A DNA stretch of 11,957 bases from contig CAYPYI010000044.1 of NCBI GenBank assembly GCA_964415085.1, positions 1 to 11,957 on the forward strand, written 5' to 3'. Below, piece by piece: positions 1 through 6,499 of this stretch. Both the position numbers and the translations under genes were made by a program. The stretch comes from CAYPYI01 sp964415085 (GTDB taxonomy: Bacteria; Bacillota; Clostridia; Tissierellales; Tissierellaceae). The notes below the pieces were generated by a model, which was given only the letters and a program-made list of their open reading frames with translations, was not told the origin of the DNA and did no database searches. Positions within the stretch are counted from its first letter, which is position 1. Every line of letters begins with the position of its first letter.

Positions 1-353
1 GCTTGTAAATGAATAGGCTTTGCACCTATTACACCTTCTATTTTGTCATCTCCTACTAAAACTGGCTTTGAAACTAATATCCTTTTATCAATACCACCTA
101 CTGTAGTAAACTTTAATAGACCTGAGTCATCAATATCCCTTATTAATAATCCTACCTCATCCATGTGAGCTGCTAACATTATTTTTTTATTATTGTTTTT
201 ATTATTACTTGCTTTTTTACAAGCTATAATATTTCCTATTCTATCAATTTTAATTTCATCTACATAATCTTTAATCTCAGATATAATTAAATCTCTTACT
301 TCTTTTTCATTTCCTGAAACTCCTGATGTTTCAGTTAATTTTTTTAATAGCAT
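1..353 (-). CDS. M42 family metallo-aminopeptidase, N-terminal part (cut by window edge)
   Basis: This is the N-terminal 117 residues of a second M42 (glutamyl aminopeptidase/endoglucanase-like) peptidase; the rest lies beyond base 1. These are cytosolic two-metal aminopeptidases that trim peptides, often as dodecameric TET particles. The fragment shows the family opening (LTETSGVSGNE at residues 6-16), the metal-binding/catalytic motif AAHMDE with His63 and Asp65, and the VGGID and GVIGAKPIHLQ segments. The ATG overlaps the last 10 bases of the upstream M42 gene and has a GGAGGG ribosome site inside that gene's final codons, so the pair is probably translationally coupled. It aligns along its whole visible length with its neighbour, showing an old tandem duplication. 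The family is clear; the substrate cannot be told, and the remaining metal ligands are not visible. Confidence 0.88.
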   Translation of the reverse strand, partial: MLLKKLTETSGVSGNEKEVRDLIISEIKDYVDEIKIDRIGNIIACKKASNNKNNNKKIMLAAHMDEVGLLIRDIDDSGLLKFTTVGGIDKRILVSKPVLVGDDKIEGVIGAKPIHLQ

Positions 354-1402
354 AATAATCCCTCCAAGTTATCTATATTTATAGAGTTTATAAAATATGC
401 CAATAATTTAGCAGTGCTAGAAACATCATTCATTGAAATTACTTCTACTGATGTATGCATATATCTAAGAGGAATTGATAATACTAAAGTGCTTATACCA
501 TCTCTTGTTATTTGAATACATCGTCCATCAGTACCAGTAGGTCCTGGTTCTACTTCTACTTGTGTCTTTATATTATAATCTGACGCGACACCAATTAATT
601 TTTTTCTTAAAGTAGGGTGTATATTCCCACCTAAGGTAACACCAGGTCCCTCATCTAAATCAAGAGTTTCATATTTAGGTAACTCTGGTGTAGATCCAAA
701 TCCAACATCTACAGCTATTCCTATATCTGGATTAATTGCATATGTAGAAACAATTGCACCTGCCATGGTAACTTCTTCTTGTACCGTAAAAACAAAATAA
801 ACATCACTTTCATGCTTTAACTTTTGTAACTCTTTAGCACATTCATATAAAGATGCAACTCCTGCTTCATTGTCTAATGATTTCCCATAAACCCTATTGT
901 TTTTTAGCTTTTTAAACTCTCTATTTATGGTTATGACATCGCCTATATTAACAAGATTATCAACCTCGCCTTTTTCAAGACCTAAATCTATTATCATATC
1001 TTTCATAGGTATAGCTTTTGATTTTTCTTCTTGATCTTGTAAATGAGGTGGCTTACTCCCAATTACTCCAAATAATGATTCTCGACCATGAACTATTACT
1101 TCTTGACCCACTATAGTACGAGGATCTATTCCACCAATATTTGTAAACCTTAAAAATCCATTATCCTCTATATCTGTTACCATTAAACCAATCTCATCCA
1201 TATGAGCTGCTAACATTATTTTAGGATTCTCTTTATTAGCATCTAAACCCTTTTTTAATGCAATAACATTACCTAGTTTATCAACTTTTATATCATCAAC
1301 TAAATCTTTGAAAGCGTTTACAATAATACTTGTTATTATTGTTTCATAACCTGATACACTAGGACAATTTGATAATTCTTGTAAAAACATTATAGTTTCC
1401 AT
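344..1402 (-). CDS. M42 family metallo-aminopeptidase with atypical active-site surroundings
   Basis: A full-length (352 aa) M42 peptidase, predicted to be a cytosolic di-metal aminopeptidase. All expected metal or catalytic positions can be located: His67 and Asp69 in AAHMDE, Asp177 in SLDNEAG, Glu209/Glu210 in TVQEEV, Asp232 in AVDVGFG and His316 in YMHTSVEV. The residues around them are unusual. The family normally has D-[DN]-R after the bridging Asp, EEVGLRGA after the glutamates and DVT after the third ligand; here they read DNE, EEVTMAGA and DVG. The protein may therefore have altered specificity or activity, although the ligands themselves are intact. The ATG at 1402 is supported by an AGGAGG site six bases upstream. 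It follows the ispH-S1 terminator and precedes a paralogous copy with a 10-bp overlap. An M20-type peptidase was considered, but the motif order fits M42. Confidence 0.9.
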   Translation of the reverse strand: METIMFLQELSNCPSVSGYETIITSIIVNAFKDLVDDIKVDKLGNVIALKKGLDANKENPKIMLAAHMDEIGLMVTDIEDNGFLRFTNIGGIDPRTIVGQEVIVHGRESLFGVIGSKPPHLQDQEEKSKAIPMKDMIIDLGLEKGEVDNLVNIGDVITINREFKKLKNNRVYGKSLDNEAGVASLYECAKELQKLKHESDVYFVFTVQEEVTMAGAIVSTYAINPDIGIAVDVGFGSTPELPKYETLDLDEGPGVTLGGNIHPTLRKKLIGVASDYNIKTQVEVEPGPTGTDGRCIQITRDGISTLVLSIPLRYMHTSVEVISMNDVSSTAKLLAYFINSINIDNLEGLLCY

Positions 1403-1433
1403 TTTCTACCTCCTAATTTATAACTTGTTAAAA

Positions 1434-1465
1434 AAATAGTACTAAAGATATCTTTAGTACTATTT
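1434..1465 (-). terminator. Intrinsic terminator after ispH-S1 (perfect 32-bp palindrome)
   Basis: Sixteen bases on each side of the centre between 1449 and 1450 are exactly complementary, so the minus-strand transcript can fold into a long hairpin. A run of seven T (ending at 1431) follows on the minus strand. It begins 12 bases after the ispH-S1 stop codon, which is the expected place for a Rho-independent terminator. Only 31 bp separate it from the M42 start at 1402. Confidence 0.85.
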
Positions 1466-1476
1466 CTACTATTAAA

Positions 1477-3426
1477 TTATTCTTCTTCAGATGTTTCTAC
1501 CATTTCTTGTTCTTCTGTTTCAACTTCTTCTGTTGGGAAATCAACTTCTCTTTTACTTAAGCTTACTTTCTCATCTTCTGAATCTATATCAATTATTTTA
1601 ACTTTTACAGTATCACCTAAACTTAAAACATCCGCTGGTTTATTAACATGATCTTTTGAAATTTCAGAAACATGTAATAATCCATCTACACCTTCATCTA
1701 ATCTTATGAAAGCACCAAAGTCTAGTAAGTTAACTACTTTACCTTCTACAACATCACCTATTTTACAACTATTTATAAATACTTCCCAAGGTTTTTGTTG
1801 TGTTTGTTTTAATCCTAATGATATTCTATTTTTAGATTTATCAAAATCTAAAACTTCAACTTCTACAATATCTCCAGGGTTAACTACTTCTGAAGGATGT
1901 TTGATTCTATTCCATGATAAATCTGAAATATGAATTAATCCATCTACTCCACCTAAATCAACAAAAGCACCAAAGTTAGTTAATCTTTGAACTTCACCTT
2001 TAATAGTTTTTCCTGCTTCTAAAGTATCCCAAAGTTCTTCTCTAACTTCTTCTAACTCTTTTTGTTCAACTTCTTTTCTTGATAAAACTAATCTTCTTTT
2101 TTGTTTATCAAAATCTAATATAGCAGTTTTAAATTTTTCACCAACGAATTGGTTTAAATCAGTTACGTATCTAGCTGATGCATGTGAAGCTGGAATAAAT
2201 CCATTAATACCTTCAACTAATACTATAAGACCACCCTTTACAACTCTTAATACCTCTACTTCTAAAAGTTCATTGTTTTCAAATTTTTCTTCAAGTATTT
2301 CCCAGCTTTTCATATCTTTTACTCTTTTAGCTGACAATACTACATTGCCTTCACCATCATCAGTTCTTACTACATAAACTTGAACCTTATCTCCCTCTTT
2401 AAAAAGATCTTTAGGGTTTACATCTATATTGTTTGATAATTCATCTTTAGCTATAATTCCGTCTGAAGTATAATTAATATTTACCATAACTTCTTTATCA
2501 GTTACAAATATAACTTCACCCTCTATAATATCTCCTTTATTAATTTTAGTGAAGGATTTTTCAATCGCTTCCATCATTTCATTATTATCTAATTTGTCCA
2601 TCATTGCCTTAACAGCCTCCTTAATTATCCAATCTGGCGTCGAAGCTCCCGCTGTAACACCAATTGTATTAAAATTTGATATGCAGTTTAACTCCATATC
2701 TAAAATTGTTTCAATATGAAAAACATTTTTACACACTTTTTTACTCATTTCCACAAGTTTTTTGGTATTGGAACTATGGTACCCTCCAATAACAATCATA
2801 GCATCAACTTCTTTAGCTAATTCATAAGCAGAATTTTGTCTTTTTGTAGTTGCATTACAAATAGTATTAAATACCTCTACATTTTCTGACTTCTCTTTTA
2901 TTGCATTTACTATCTCATCAAACATCTCTTTCCTATTTGTAGTTTGAGAGACTATGCATACATTTTCTAAATTAGGTAACATATCTACATCTTGTAGATT
3001 ATTTACTATGTATGCCTCATTATTAGAGTAACCATTAATACCTTTTACTTCAGGATGATCTGAGTTTCCAACTATTACTATATTATACCCCTTTTTGTAA
3101 AAATCTTCCACTTTTTTATGAACTGCTTTTACATATGGGCAAGTAGTATCAATAATATTGTGACCAGAGCATTCTAGTTCCTTTTCTATTAGCTTAGAAA
3201 TTCCATGAGATCTAAATATAATATTACTTTTTTGTGGAAATTTTTCTATATCATTAATACATTTGATACCTTTTTTTTCAAGTCTTTCAACTTCTTGAGG
3301 ATTATGAATAAGCGGTCCAAATGTGTATAGATCTTCATCATATTCTATTGCTGAATCATCAGCTATTTTAATAGCTCTTTCAACTCCAAAACAAAAACCA
3401 GCATATTCTGCTATTTTAATATTCAA
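1477..3426 (-). CDS. ispH: IspH (HMB-PP reductase) fused to four ribosomal S1 RNA-binding domains
   Basis: A bifunctional protein of 649 aa. Residues 1 to about 281 are 4-hydroxy-3-methylbut-2-enyl diphosphate reductase, the last step of the MEP isoprenoid pathway, which makes IPP and DMAPP with a [4Fe-4S] cluster. Cluster cysteines Cys12, Cys96 and Cys190 are present, as are the substrate residues His41, His74, His124 and Glu126 (HPEVKG) and the HSSN and ASTPDW motifs. About residues 298-366, 386-451, 472-539 and 557-625 are four S1 (OB-fold) domains. The last two are closest to the consensus (NFGAFVDLGGVDGLIHISDLS-type) and the first is the most degenerate. A very acidic tail (EEVETEEQEMVETSEEE) ends the protein. 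The start is TTG at 3426, fixed by GGAGGG six bases upstream. This fusion is known in Clostridia and stands in for a separate rpsA/ypfD. It is the last gene of the aroH-cmk-plsC run. Confidence 0.96.
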   Translation of the reverse strand: MNIKIAEYAGFCFGVERAIKIADDSAIEYDEDLYTFGPLIHNPQEVERLEKKGIKCINDIEKFPQKSNIIFRSHGISKLIEKELECSGHNIIDTTCPYVKAVHKKVEDFYKKGYNIVIVGNSDHPEVKGINGYSNNEAYIVNNLQDVDMLPNLENVCIVSQTTNRKEMFDEIVNAIKEKSENVEVFNTICNATTKRQNSAYELAKEVDAMIVIGGYHSSNTKKLVEMSKKVCKNVFHIETILDMELNCISNFNTIGVTAGASTPDWIIKEAVKAMMDKLDNNEMMEAIEKSFTKINKGDIIEGEVIFVTDKEVMVNINYTSDGIIAKDELSNNIDVNPKDLFKEGDKVQVYVVRTDDGEGNVVLSAKRVKDMKSWEILEEKFENNELLEVEVLRVVKGGLIVLVEGINGFIPASHASARYVTDLNQFVGEKFKTAILDFDKQKRRLVLSRKEVEQKELEEVREELWDTLEAGKTIKGEVQRLTNFGAFVDLGGVDGLIHISDLSWNRIKHPSEVVNPGDIVEVEVLDFDKSKNRISLGLKQTQQKPWEVFINSCKIGDVVEGKVVNLLDFGAFIRLDEGVDGLLHVSEISKDHVNKPADVLSLGDTVKVKIIDIDSEDEKVSLSKREVDFPTEEVETEEQEMVETSEEE

Positions 3427-3432
3427 ACATAA

Positions 3433-3438
3433 CCCTCC
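3433..3438 (-). promoter_or_regulatory. Ribosome binding site fixing the TTG start of ispH-S1
   Basis: GGAGGG lies six bases before TTG (3426-3424). An ATG at 3430 is only two bases from the site, is out of frame and stops after four codons (MFEY), so it is not the gene start. Confidence 0.75.
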
Positions 3439-3440
3439 TT

Positions 3441-4022
3441 TTAACTATTTTTTAAACTATATATATCATTTAAAAGTTCTTTACTAATTTCTTGGTGATC
3501 TTTTTGACTTGGTTTACCATCTATATTTACACCATAATCTTTAGGATTACCAAATCTAATTTTTAAAGAGCTTCTAAATTTATAATCACTTTCTATATAA
3601 ACTGGTACTATTAAAGTATCAGTTTTTAAACTAATTAATGATGCTCCAGGTTTTGCATTCTCAATATCATATCCTTTAACCCTTGTTCCTTCTGGAAATA
3701 AGCCCAGTATTTTATCATCTTTTAATAATCTTAAAGCAGTTTTGATTGCTGTTACATCAATTTCCCCTCTTTTAACAGGAAAAACTCCTAGGTTAGATAA
3801 AAACCAGTTTAGTACTTTATTTTTAAATAACTCATATTTTCCCATCCAAAATATTTGTCTAGGAACAACTATAGATATTACAATAGGGTCCCAATTACTT
3901 ATATGGTTTGGACAAAGCATAAGTCTTCCATCTTCAGGTAAATTTTCTAAACCCTCAACATCAAATTTAAAAAAGAATTTTATAAAAAAACCTGCAACAT
4001 TTTTAACAACTTTATAAAACAA
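3441..4022 (-). CDS. plsC: 1-acyl-sn-glycerol-3-phosphate acyltransferase (PlsC family)
   Basis: A 193-aa lysophosphatidate acyltransferase, which adds the second acyl chain to make phosphatidic acid, the precursor of membrane phospholipids, at the inner face of the membrane. The acyltransferase blocks are all present: NHISNWDP (catalytic His40, Asp45), FPVKRGEID (81-89), FPEGTR (109-114) and the VPVYIE block near 139-144. The hydrophobic, aromatic N-terminus (about residues 9-20) would lie in or on the membrane. The length is typical of short bacterial PlsC. The start is TTG at 4022, with GGAGG eight bases upstream inside the end of cmk; no in-frame ATG or GTG fits better. It sits five bases after cmk and 14 bases before ispH-S1, so it is surely co-transcribed. 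A close paralogue with another acyl acceptor cannot be excluded. Confidence 0.92.
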   Translation of the reverse strand: MFYKVVKNVAGFFIKFFFKFDVEGLENLPEDGRLMLCPNHISNWDPIVISIVVPRQIFWMGKYELFKNKVLNWFLSNLGVFPVKRGEIDVTAIKTALRLLKDDKILGLFPEGTRVKGYDIENAKPGASLISLKTDTLIVPVYIESDYKFRSSLKIRFGNPKDYGVNIDGKPSQKDHQEISKELLNDIYSLKNS

Positions 4023-4027
4023 TAAGG

Positions 4028-4684
4028 CTACCTCCTATCTACATATGAAACTATTTTATCGACAGTCTCATCTATACTTAAATTAGATGAATCGATTAAT
4101 ATAGCATCATTAGCCTGTTTCAAAGGTGCTATTTCTCTATTCATATCATTATAATCTCTTTTTACTATATCTTCTGTAACTTCCTCAATAGAAATTTTTG
4201 ATTTTTGATTTAATTCGTTAAATCTTCTAAGTGCTCTTACTTCTACAGAAGCTGTTAAAAAAAACTTGTACTTTGCATCTGGTAATACAACTGTTCCTAT
4301 ATCTCTTCCATCCATAACTAAAGATTTCTGTGATGCTATTTTTCTTTGTAAATCAAGTAATTTATCTCTAACATCAGTATTTTTTGCAATATTTGAAGCC
4401 GCTAAACTTATATCTGAACTTCTTATATTCTTACTAACATCAATTTTATCTAAGTAAATTTTTCCATCTTGAAAATCTACTTCAGTATGTTTTAAAACAT
4501 CTTTAATTTTATCTTTATCTTCTAATGACACGTTTTCATTAATGAGTTTATATGCTATTGCTCTAAACATAGCACCAGTGTCAATATACTCTATATTTAA
4601 TTTATCAGCTACAAGTTTAGATATTGTACTTTTACCTGCCCCAGCTGGACCATCTATAGTTAATATTAAATGTTTACTTTCCAA
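4028..4684 (-). CDS. cmk: Cytidylate kinase
   Basis: A 218-aa (d)CMP kinase, which uses ATP to phosphorylate CMP and dCMP to the diphosphates in pyrimidine nucleotide supply. The P-loop GPAGAGKST is at 12-20, followed by the IEYIDTGAMFRA segment (31-42) that helps bind the nucleotide, the Cmk signature DGRDIGT (125-131) and an arginine-rich lid region (RALRRFNEL, near 150). The length agrees with the bacterial family. The start is TTG at 4684, with GGGAGG seven bases upstream; the nearest upstream ATG (4704) is in another frame. cmk is followed almost without gap by plsC. cmk next to an S1-domain gene is a frequent Firmicute arrangement (cmk-ypfD in Bacillus). Identification is secure. Confidence 0.96.
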   Translation of the reverse strand: MESKHLILTIDGPAGAGKSTISKLVADKLNIEYIDTGAMFRAIAYKLINENVSLEDKDKIKDVLKHTEVDFQDGKIYLDKIDVSKNIRSSDISLAASNIAKNTDVRDKLLDLQRKIASQKSLVMDGRDIGTVVLPDAKYKFFLTASVEVRALRRFNELNQKSKISIEEVTEDIVKRDYNDMNREIAPLKQANDAILIDSSNLSIDETVDKIVSYVDRR

Positions 4685-4691
4685 AGTAATT

Positions 4692-4697
4692 CCTCCC
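4692..4697 (-). promoter_or_regulatory. Ribosome binding site fixing the TTG start of cmk
   Basis: GGGAGG is seven bases before TTG (4684-4682). No in-frame ATG or GTG lies at a workable distance, so the TTG start is preferred. Confidence 0.7.
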
Positions 4698-4710
4698 TAT
4701 GCATAATAAT

Positions 4711-4729
4711 AACCACCTTAATGGTGGTT
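4711..4729 (-). terminator. Hairpin between aroH and cmk, weak terminator or attenuator
   Basis: A seven-base stem AACCACC/GGTGGTT closes a five-base loop. It has more G-C pairs than the other hairpins here. On the minus strand it is followed by ATTATTATG rather than a clean T-run, so termination would be partial at best. It may tune cmk-plsC-ispH expression relative to aroH, or be an RNA processing or stability element. Confidence 0.4.
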
Positions 4730-4735
4730 TAAATT

Positions 4736-5089
4736 TTAAAACAAGTCGGGTCTTAGCGTCTTAGTTCCTCTTAAGTAAACGTGGTTAGCTTCAGATTGTT
4801 CTTTTGATGAGTTATACATAATCAATACTCTAATACTCATTGGAAGAGTATTTTCTACATACATTTCATTAAAATTTAACAAAGCTGTATTTAAATATCC
4901 TAAATATCTTGCTGCCTTCGATGGTGCAACTTTATCTAAATCATTAGTACAAGTAAAAATCATACTTGCAACTTTATCTCTGTTTATATTATTAACCTTT
5001 TCAATTTCTAATATTAATTCTTTGGAAGCCTCTAAAATAGCTTCTTCAGAATTTTCAGTTACTGTTGTTGCTCCTCTAATTCCTATCAT
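4736..5089 (-). CDS. aroH: Monofunctional chorismate mutase, AroH type
   Basis: A 117-aa AroH-class chorismate mutase, the trimeric pseudo-alpha/beta-barrel enzyme typified by Bacillus subtilis AroH. It converts chorismate to prephenate on the way to phenylalanine and tyrosine, in the cytosol. The match to the family runs end to end: IRGATTV at the start (Arg5, matching the active-site Arg7 of B. subtilis), FTCTNDLDKVAPSKAAR in the middle, NEMYV with Glu75 (Glu78), Arg87 in SIRVLIM (Arg90), HVYL with Tyr105 (Tyr108) and LRPDL at the end. It is slightly shorter than the Bacillus enzyme because the C-terminal tail is missing. The ATG at 5089 has AAGGAG upstream, but at about 12 bases, longer than usual. 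It is not next to other aromatic-pathway genes; it leads the cmk-plsC-ispH run. Confidence 0.93.
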   Translation of the reverse strand: MIGIRGATTVTENSEEAILEASKELILEIEKVNNINRDKVASMIFTCTNDLDKVAPSKAARYLGYLNTALLNFNEMYVENTLPMSIRVLIMYNSSKEQSEANHVYLRGTKTLRPDLF

Positions 5090-5113
5090 TACTTAAATAC
5101 ACTCCTTATTTCA

Positions 5114-5142
5114 ATTATATCTTAATAATTATAAATATACAA
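5114..5142 (-). promoter_or_regulatory. Candidate sigma-A promoter for aroH and the downstream run
   Basis: On the minus strand, TTGTAT (5142-5137) and a perfect TATAAT (5119-5114) are separated by 17 bases. The -35 matches the consensus at only three of six positions. The predicted RNA start is near 5107, at the ribosome site itself, so the leader would be very short (about 18 bases). The weak imperfect hairpin at 5147-5169 may end baiN-like transcription just upstream. Confidence 0.55.
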
Positions 5143-5146
5143 GTAC

Positions 5147-5169
5147 AAAAGGCTATAAATTCGCTTTTT
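5147..5169 (-). terminator. Possible weak terminator after the flavoprotein gene
   Basis: AAAAGC and GCCTTTT on the minus strand can pair with one bulge just after the stop codon at 5171, and the 3' arm supplies the T-run. The stem is short and imperfect. Its position suits a weak terminator between the flavoprotein gene and the aroH promoter. Confidence 0.3.
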
Positions 5170-5170
5170 G

Positions 5171-6397
5171 TTATAAACTACTCCCTGCTAAATAACCTGT
5201 TGAATAAGCTATTTGTAAATTAAAACCTCCGGTTAAAGCATCTACATCTATTACTTCTCCAGCAAAAAACAAGCCTTTTTGTAATTTAGATTCCATAGTT
5301 GAAGGATTTATTTCATCAACATCTATACCTCCAGATGTTACTATGGCTGTATTTATATCTCTAAATCCATTAAATTGAAGTGGAAAATTTTTAATAATTC
5401 TTACTAAATGTTGTCTTTCTTCTTTTGTAATCTGATGAACTGTTTTTTCTTCATCTATATTTGATTTTTCAATTACAACTGGAATTATTTTCTTTGGTAA
5501 TAAGTCATCTAAACTATTTTTAAACTGCTTATTAGAGTATTTTTCAAAATCTCTTAATAATCTATTATCCAATTTTTCGAAATCTAAACTAGGTTTTAAA
5601 TCTAATTGTAGGTACATTTTATTTTTTATAGAATTAATATAATTACTAATAGTTAAAACAATAGGTCCTGAAATTCCAAAATGCGTAAATAACATTTCTC
5701 CAAATTCTTCATGTATAACTTTATTCTTTTCATTAACTACTTTTAAAGTTACATTTCTTAAGGATAATCCTTGTAAATCATTAACAAAAGAATCCTTTAA
5801 ATTAATGGGTACTAATGATGCTTTAGGATCTACAACGTTATGTCCAAAGTTTTTGCTAAATTTATATCCATCTCCAGTTGACCCAGTCGCTTTATAAGAA
5901 ACTCCACCAGTTGCTATAACGATTTTATCAAAGCTATAATTTTTTCCATTTTTTGTATAAACATAAAATAAATCATTTTTAAATTCAATATAGTCAACAT
6001 CTGTATTTAGTCTAACATCAACACTATTATCATTGACATATCTTTTTAAACCATCTATAACATCTGAGGATTTATCACTTTTAGGAAAAACTCTATTCCC
6101 TCTTTCTATTTTTGTTGGTACTTCATATTTTTCAAGTAGTTCTATAATATCTTGATTTGTAAAAGTATATAAGCTGCTATACATAAAATTTTTATTAGTT
6201 GTTATAAATTCTAAAAAATCTGAAATATCACAAGCATTGGTTATATTACATCTACCTTTACCTGTTATAAATAATTTTTTACCTAGCTTCTCATTTTTTT
6301 CAATTAACGTTACTTTATTTTTTTTATTTTTCCCTGCAGTCCCTGCTGCTATCATGCCTGCAGGTCCTCCGCCTATAATTCCTATTTTTTCTATCAT
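5171..6397 (-). CDS. NAD(P)/FAD-dependent oxidoreductase, BaiN/HI0933 (YhiN) family
   Basis: A 408-aa flavoprotein of the HI0933/YhiN family, which also includes BaiN, reported in bile-acid dehydroxylating clostridia. The N-terminal Rossmann motif IIGGGPAGMIAAG (7-19) and Glu33 at the end of the second strand bind the ADP part of FAD. The family motif TGKGRCNITN (45-54), IVIATGG (159-165) with ATGSTGDGY (170-178), and the C-terminal GLFFAGEVIDVDALTGGFN (375-393) are all intact, so it should be active. The true substrate is unknown for most of the family, and nothing nearby suggests bile-acid metabolism, so no gene symbol is given. The ATG at 6397 follows GAGGTG at six bases. It is divergent from the small plus-strand gene and probably transcribed alone. 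Confidence 0.87.
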   Translation of the reverse strand: MIEKIGIIGGGPAGMIAAGTAGKNKKNKVTLIEKNEKLGKKLFITGKGRCNITNACDISDFLEFITTNKNFMYSSLYTFTNQDIIELLEKYEVPTKIERGNRVFPKSDKSSDVIDGLKRYVNDNSVDVRLNTDVDYIEFKNDLFYVYTKNGKNYSFDKIVIATGGVSYKATGSTGDGYKFSKNFGHNVVDPKASLVPINLKDSFVNDLQGLSLRNVTLKVVNEKNKVIHEEFGEMLFTHFGISGPIVLTISNYINSIKNKMYLQLDLKPSLDFEKLDNRLLRDFEKYSNKQFKNSLDDLLPKKIIPVVIEKSNIDEEKTVHQITKEERQHLVRIIKNFPLQFNGFRDINTAIVTSGGIDVDEINPSTMESKLQKGLFFAGEVIDVDALTGGFNLQIAYSTGYLAGSSL

Positions 6398-6414
6398 TTT
6401 TTACACCTCATTAG

Positions 6415-6432
6415 GTTATCATTTATGATAAC
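6415..6432. promoter_or_regulatory. Perfect 18-bp inverted repeat (candidate operator) in the divergent spacer
   Basis: GTTATCAT-TT-ATGATAAC has two exact eight-base arms and a two-base centre. It lies 18-35 bp before the flavoprotein ATG and ends about 8 bp before the -35 of the candidate plus-strand promoter. It has no T-run and no gene reads into it, so a protein-binding site is likelier than a terminator. The half-sites run in the opposite order to a Fur box. No regulator is encoded next to it. Confidence 0.5.
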
Positions 6433-6439
6433 ATCTTAT

Positions 6440-6469
6440 TTGTTAAAACTATTGAATCCCTATTATAAT
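6440..6469 (+). promoter_or_regulatory. Candidate sigma-A promoter for the DUF4288-like gene
   Basis: TTGTTA (6440-6445) is 18 bases from a perfect TATAAT (6464-6469), giving an RNA start near 6476 and a leader of about 24 bases that includes the AGGAGGG ribosome site (6487-6493). A second pair, TTGAAT (6452-6457) and TATAAT (6475-6480) at 17 bases, is equally close to consensus but would start RNA inside the ribosome site. Confidence 0.6.
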
Positions 6470-6499
6470 TAATATATAATCAATTTAGGAGGGATTAAC

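Noticed and set aside
1706..1933. Plus-strand open frame antisense to the S1 domains
   Set aside because: It is a shadow of the ispH-S1 reading frame; Ser/Thr/Pro-rich composition comes from complementing Lys/Glu/Gly codons and no start signal is present.
5171..6397. Bile-acid 7-dehydroxylation gene baiN
   Set aside because: The family is broad and nearly universal in Firmicutes, and no other bai gene is nearby, so only the family name is supported.
6237..6428. Plus-strand Pro/Ile/Phe-rich frame covering the start of the flavoprotein gene
   Set aside because: It is the complement of the FAD-binding glycine motifs of the minus-strand gene and has no translation signals.
6415..6432. Fur box at the 18-bp dyad
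   Set aside because: The TTATCA/TGATAA half-sites are in the outward order, opposite to the Fur consensus, so no regulator is assigned.
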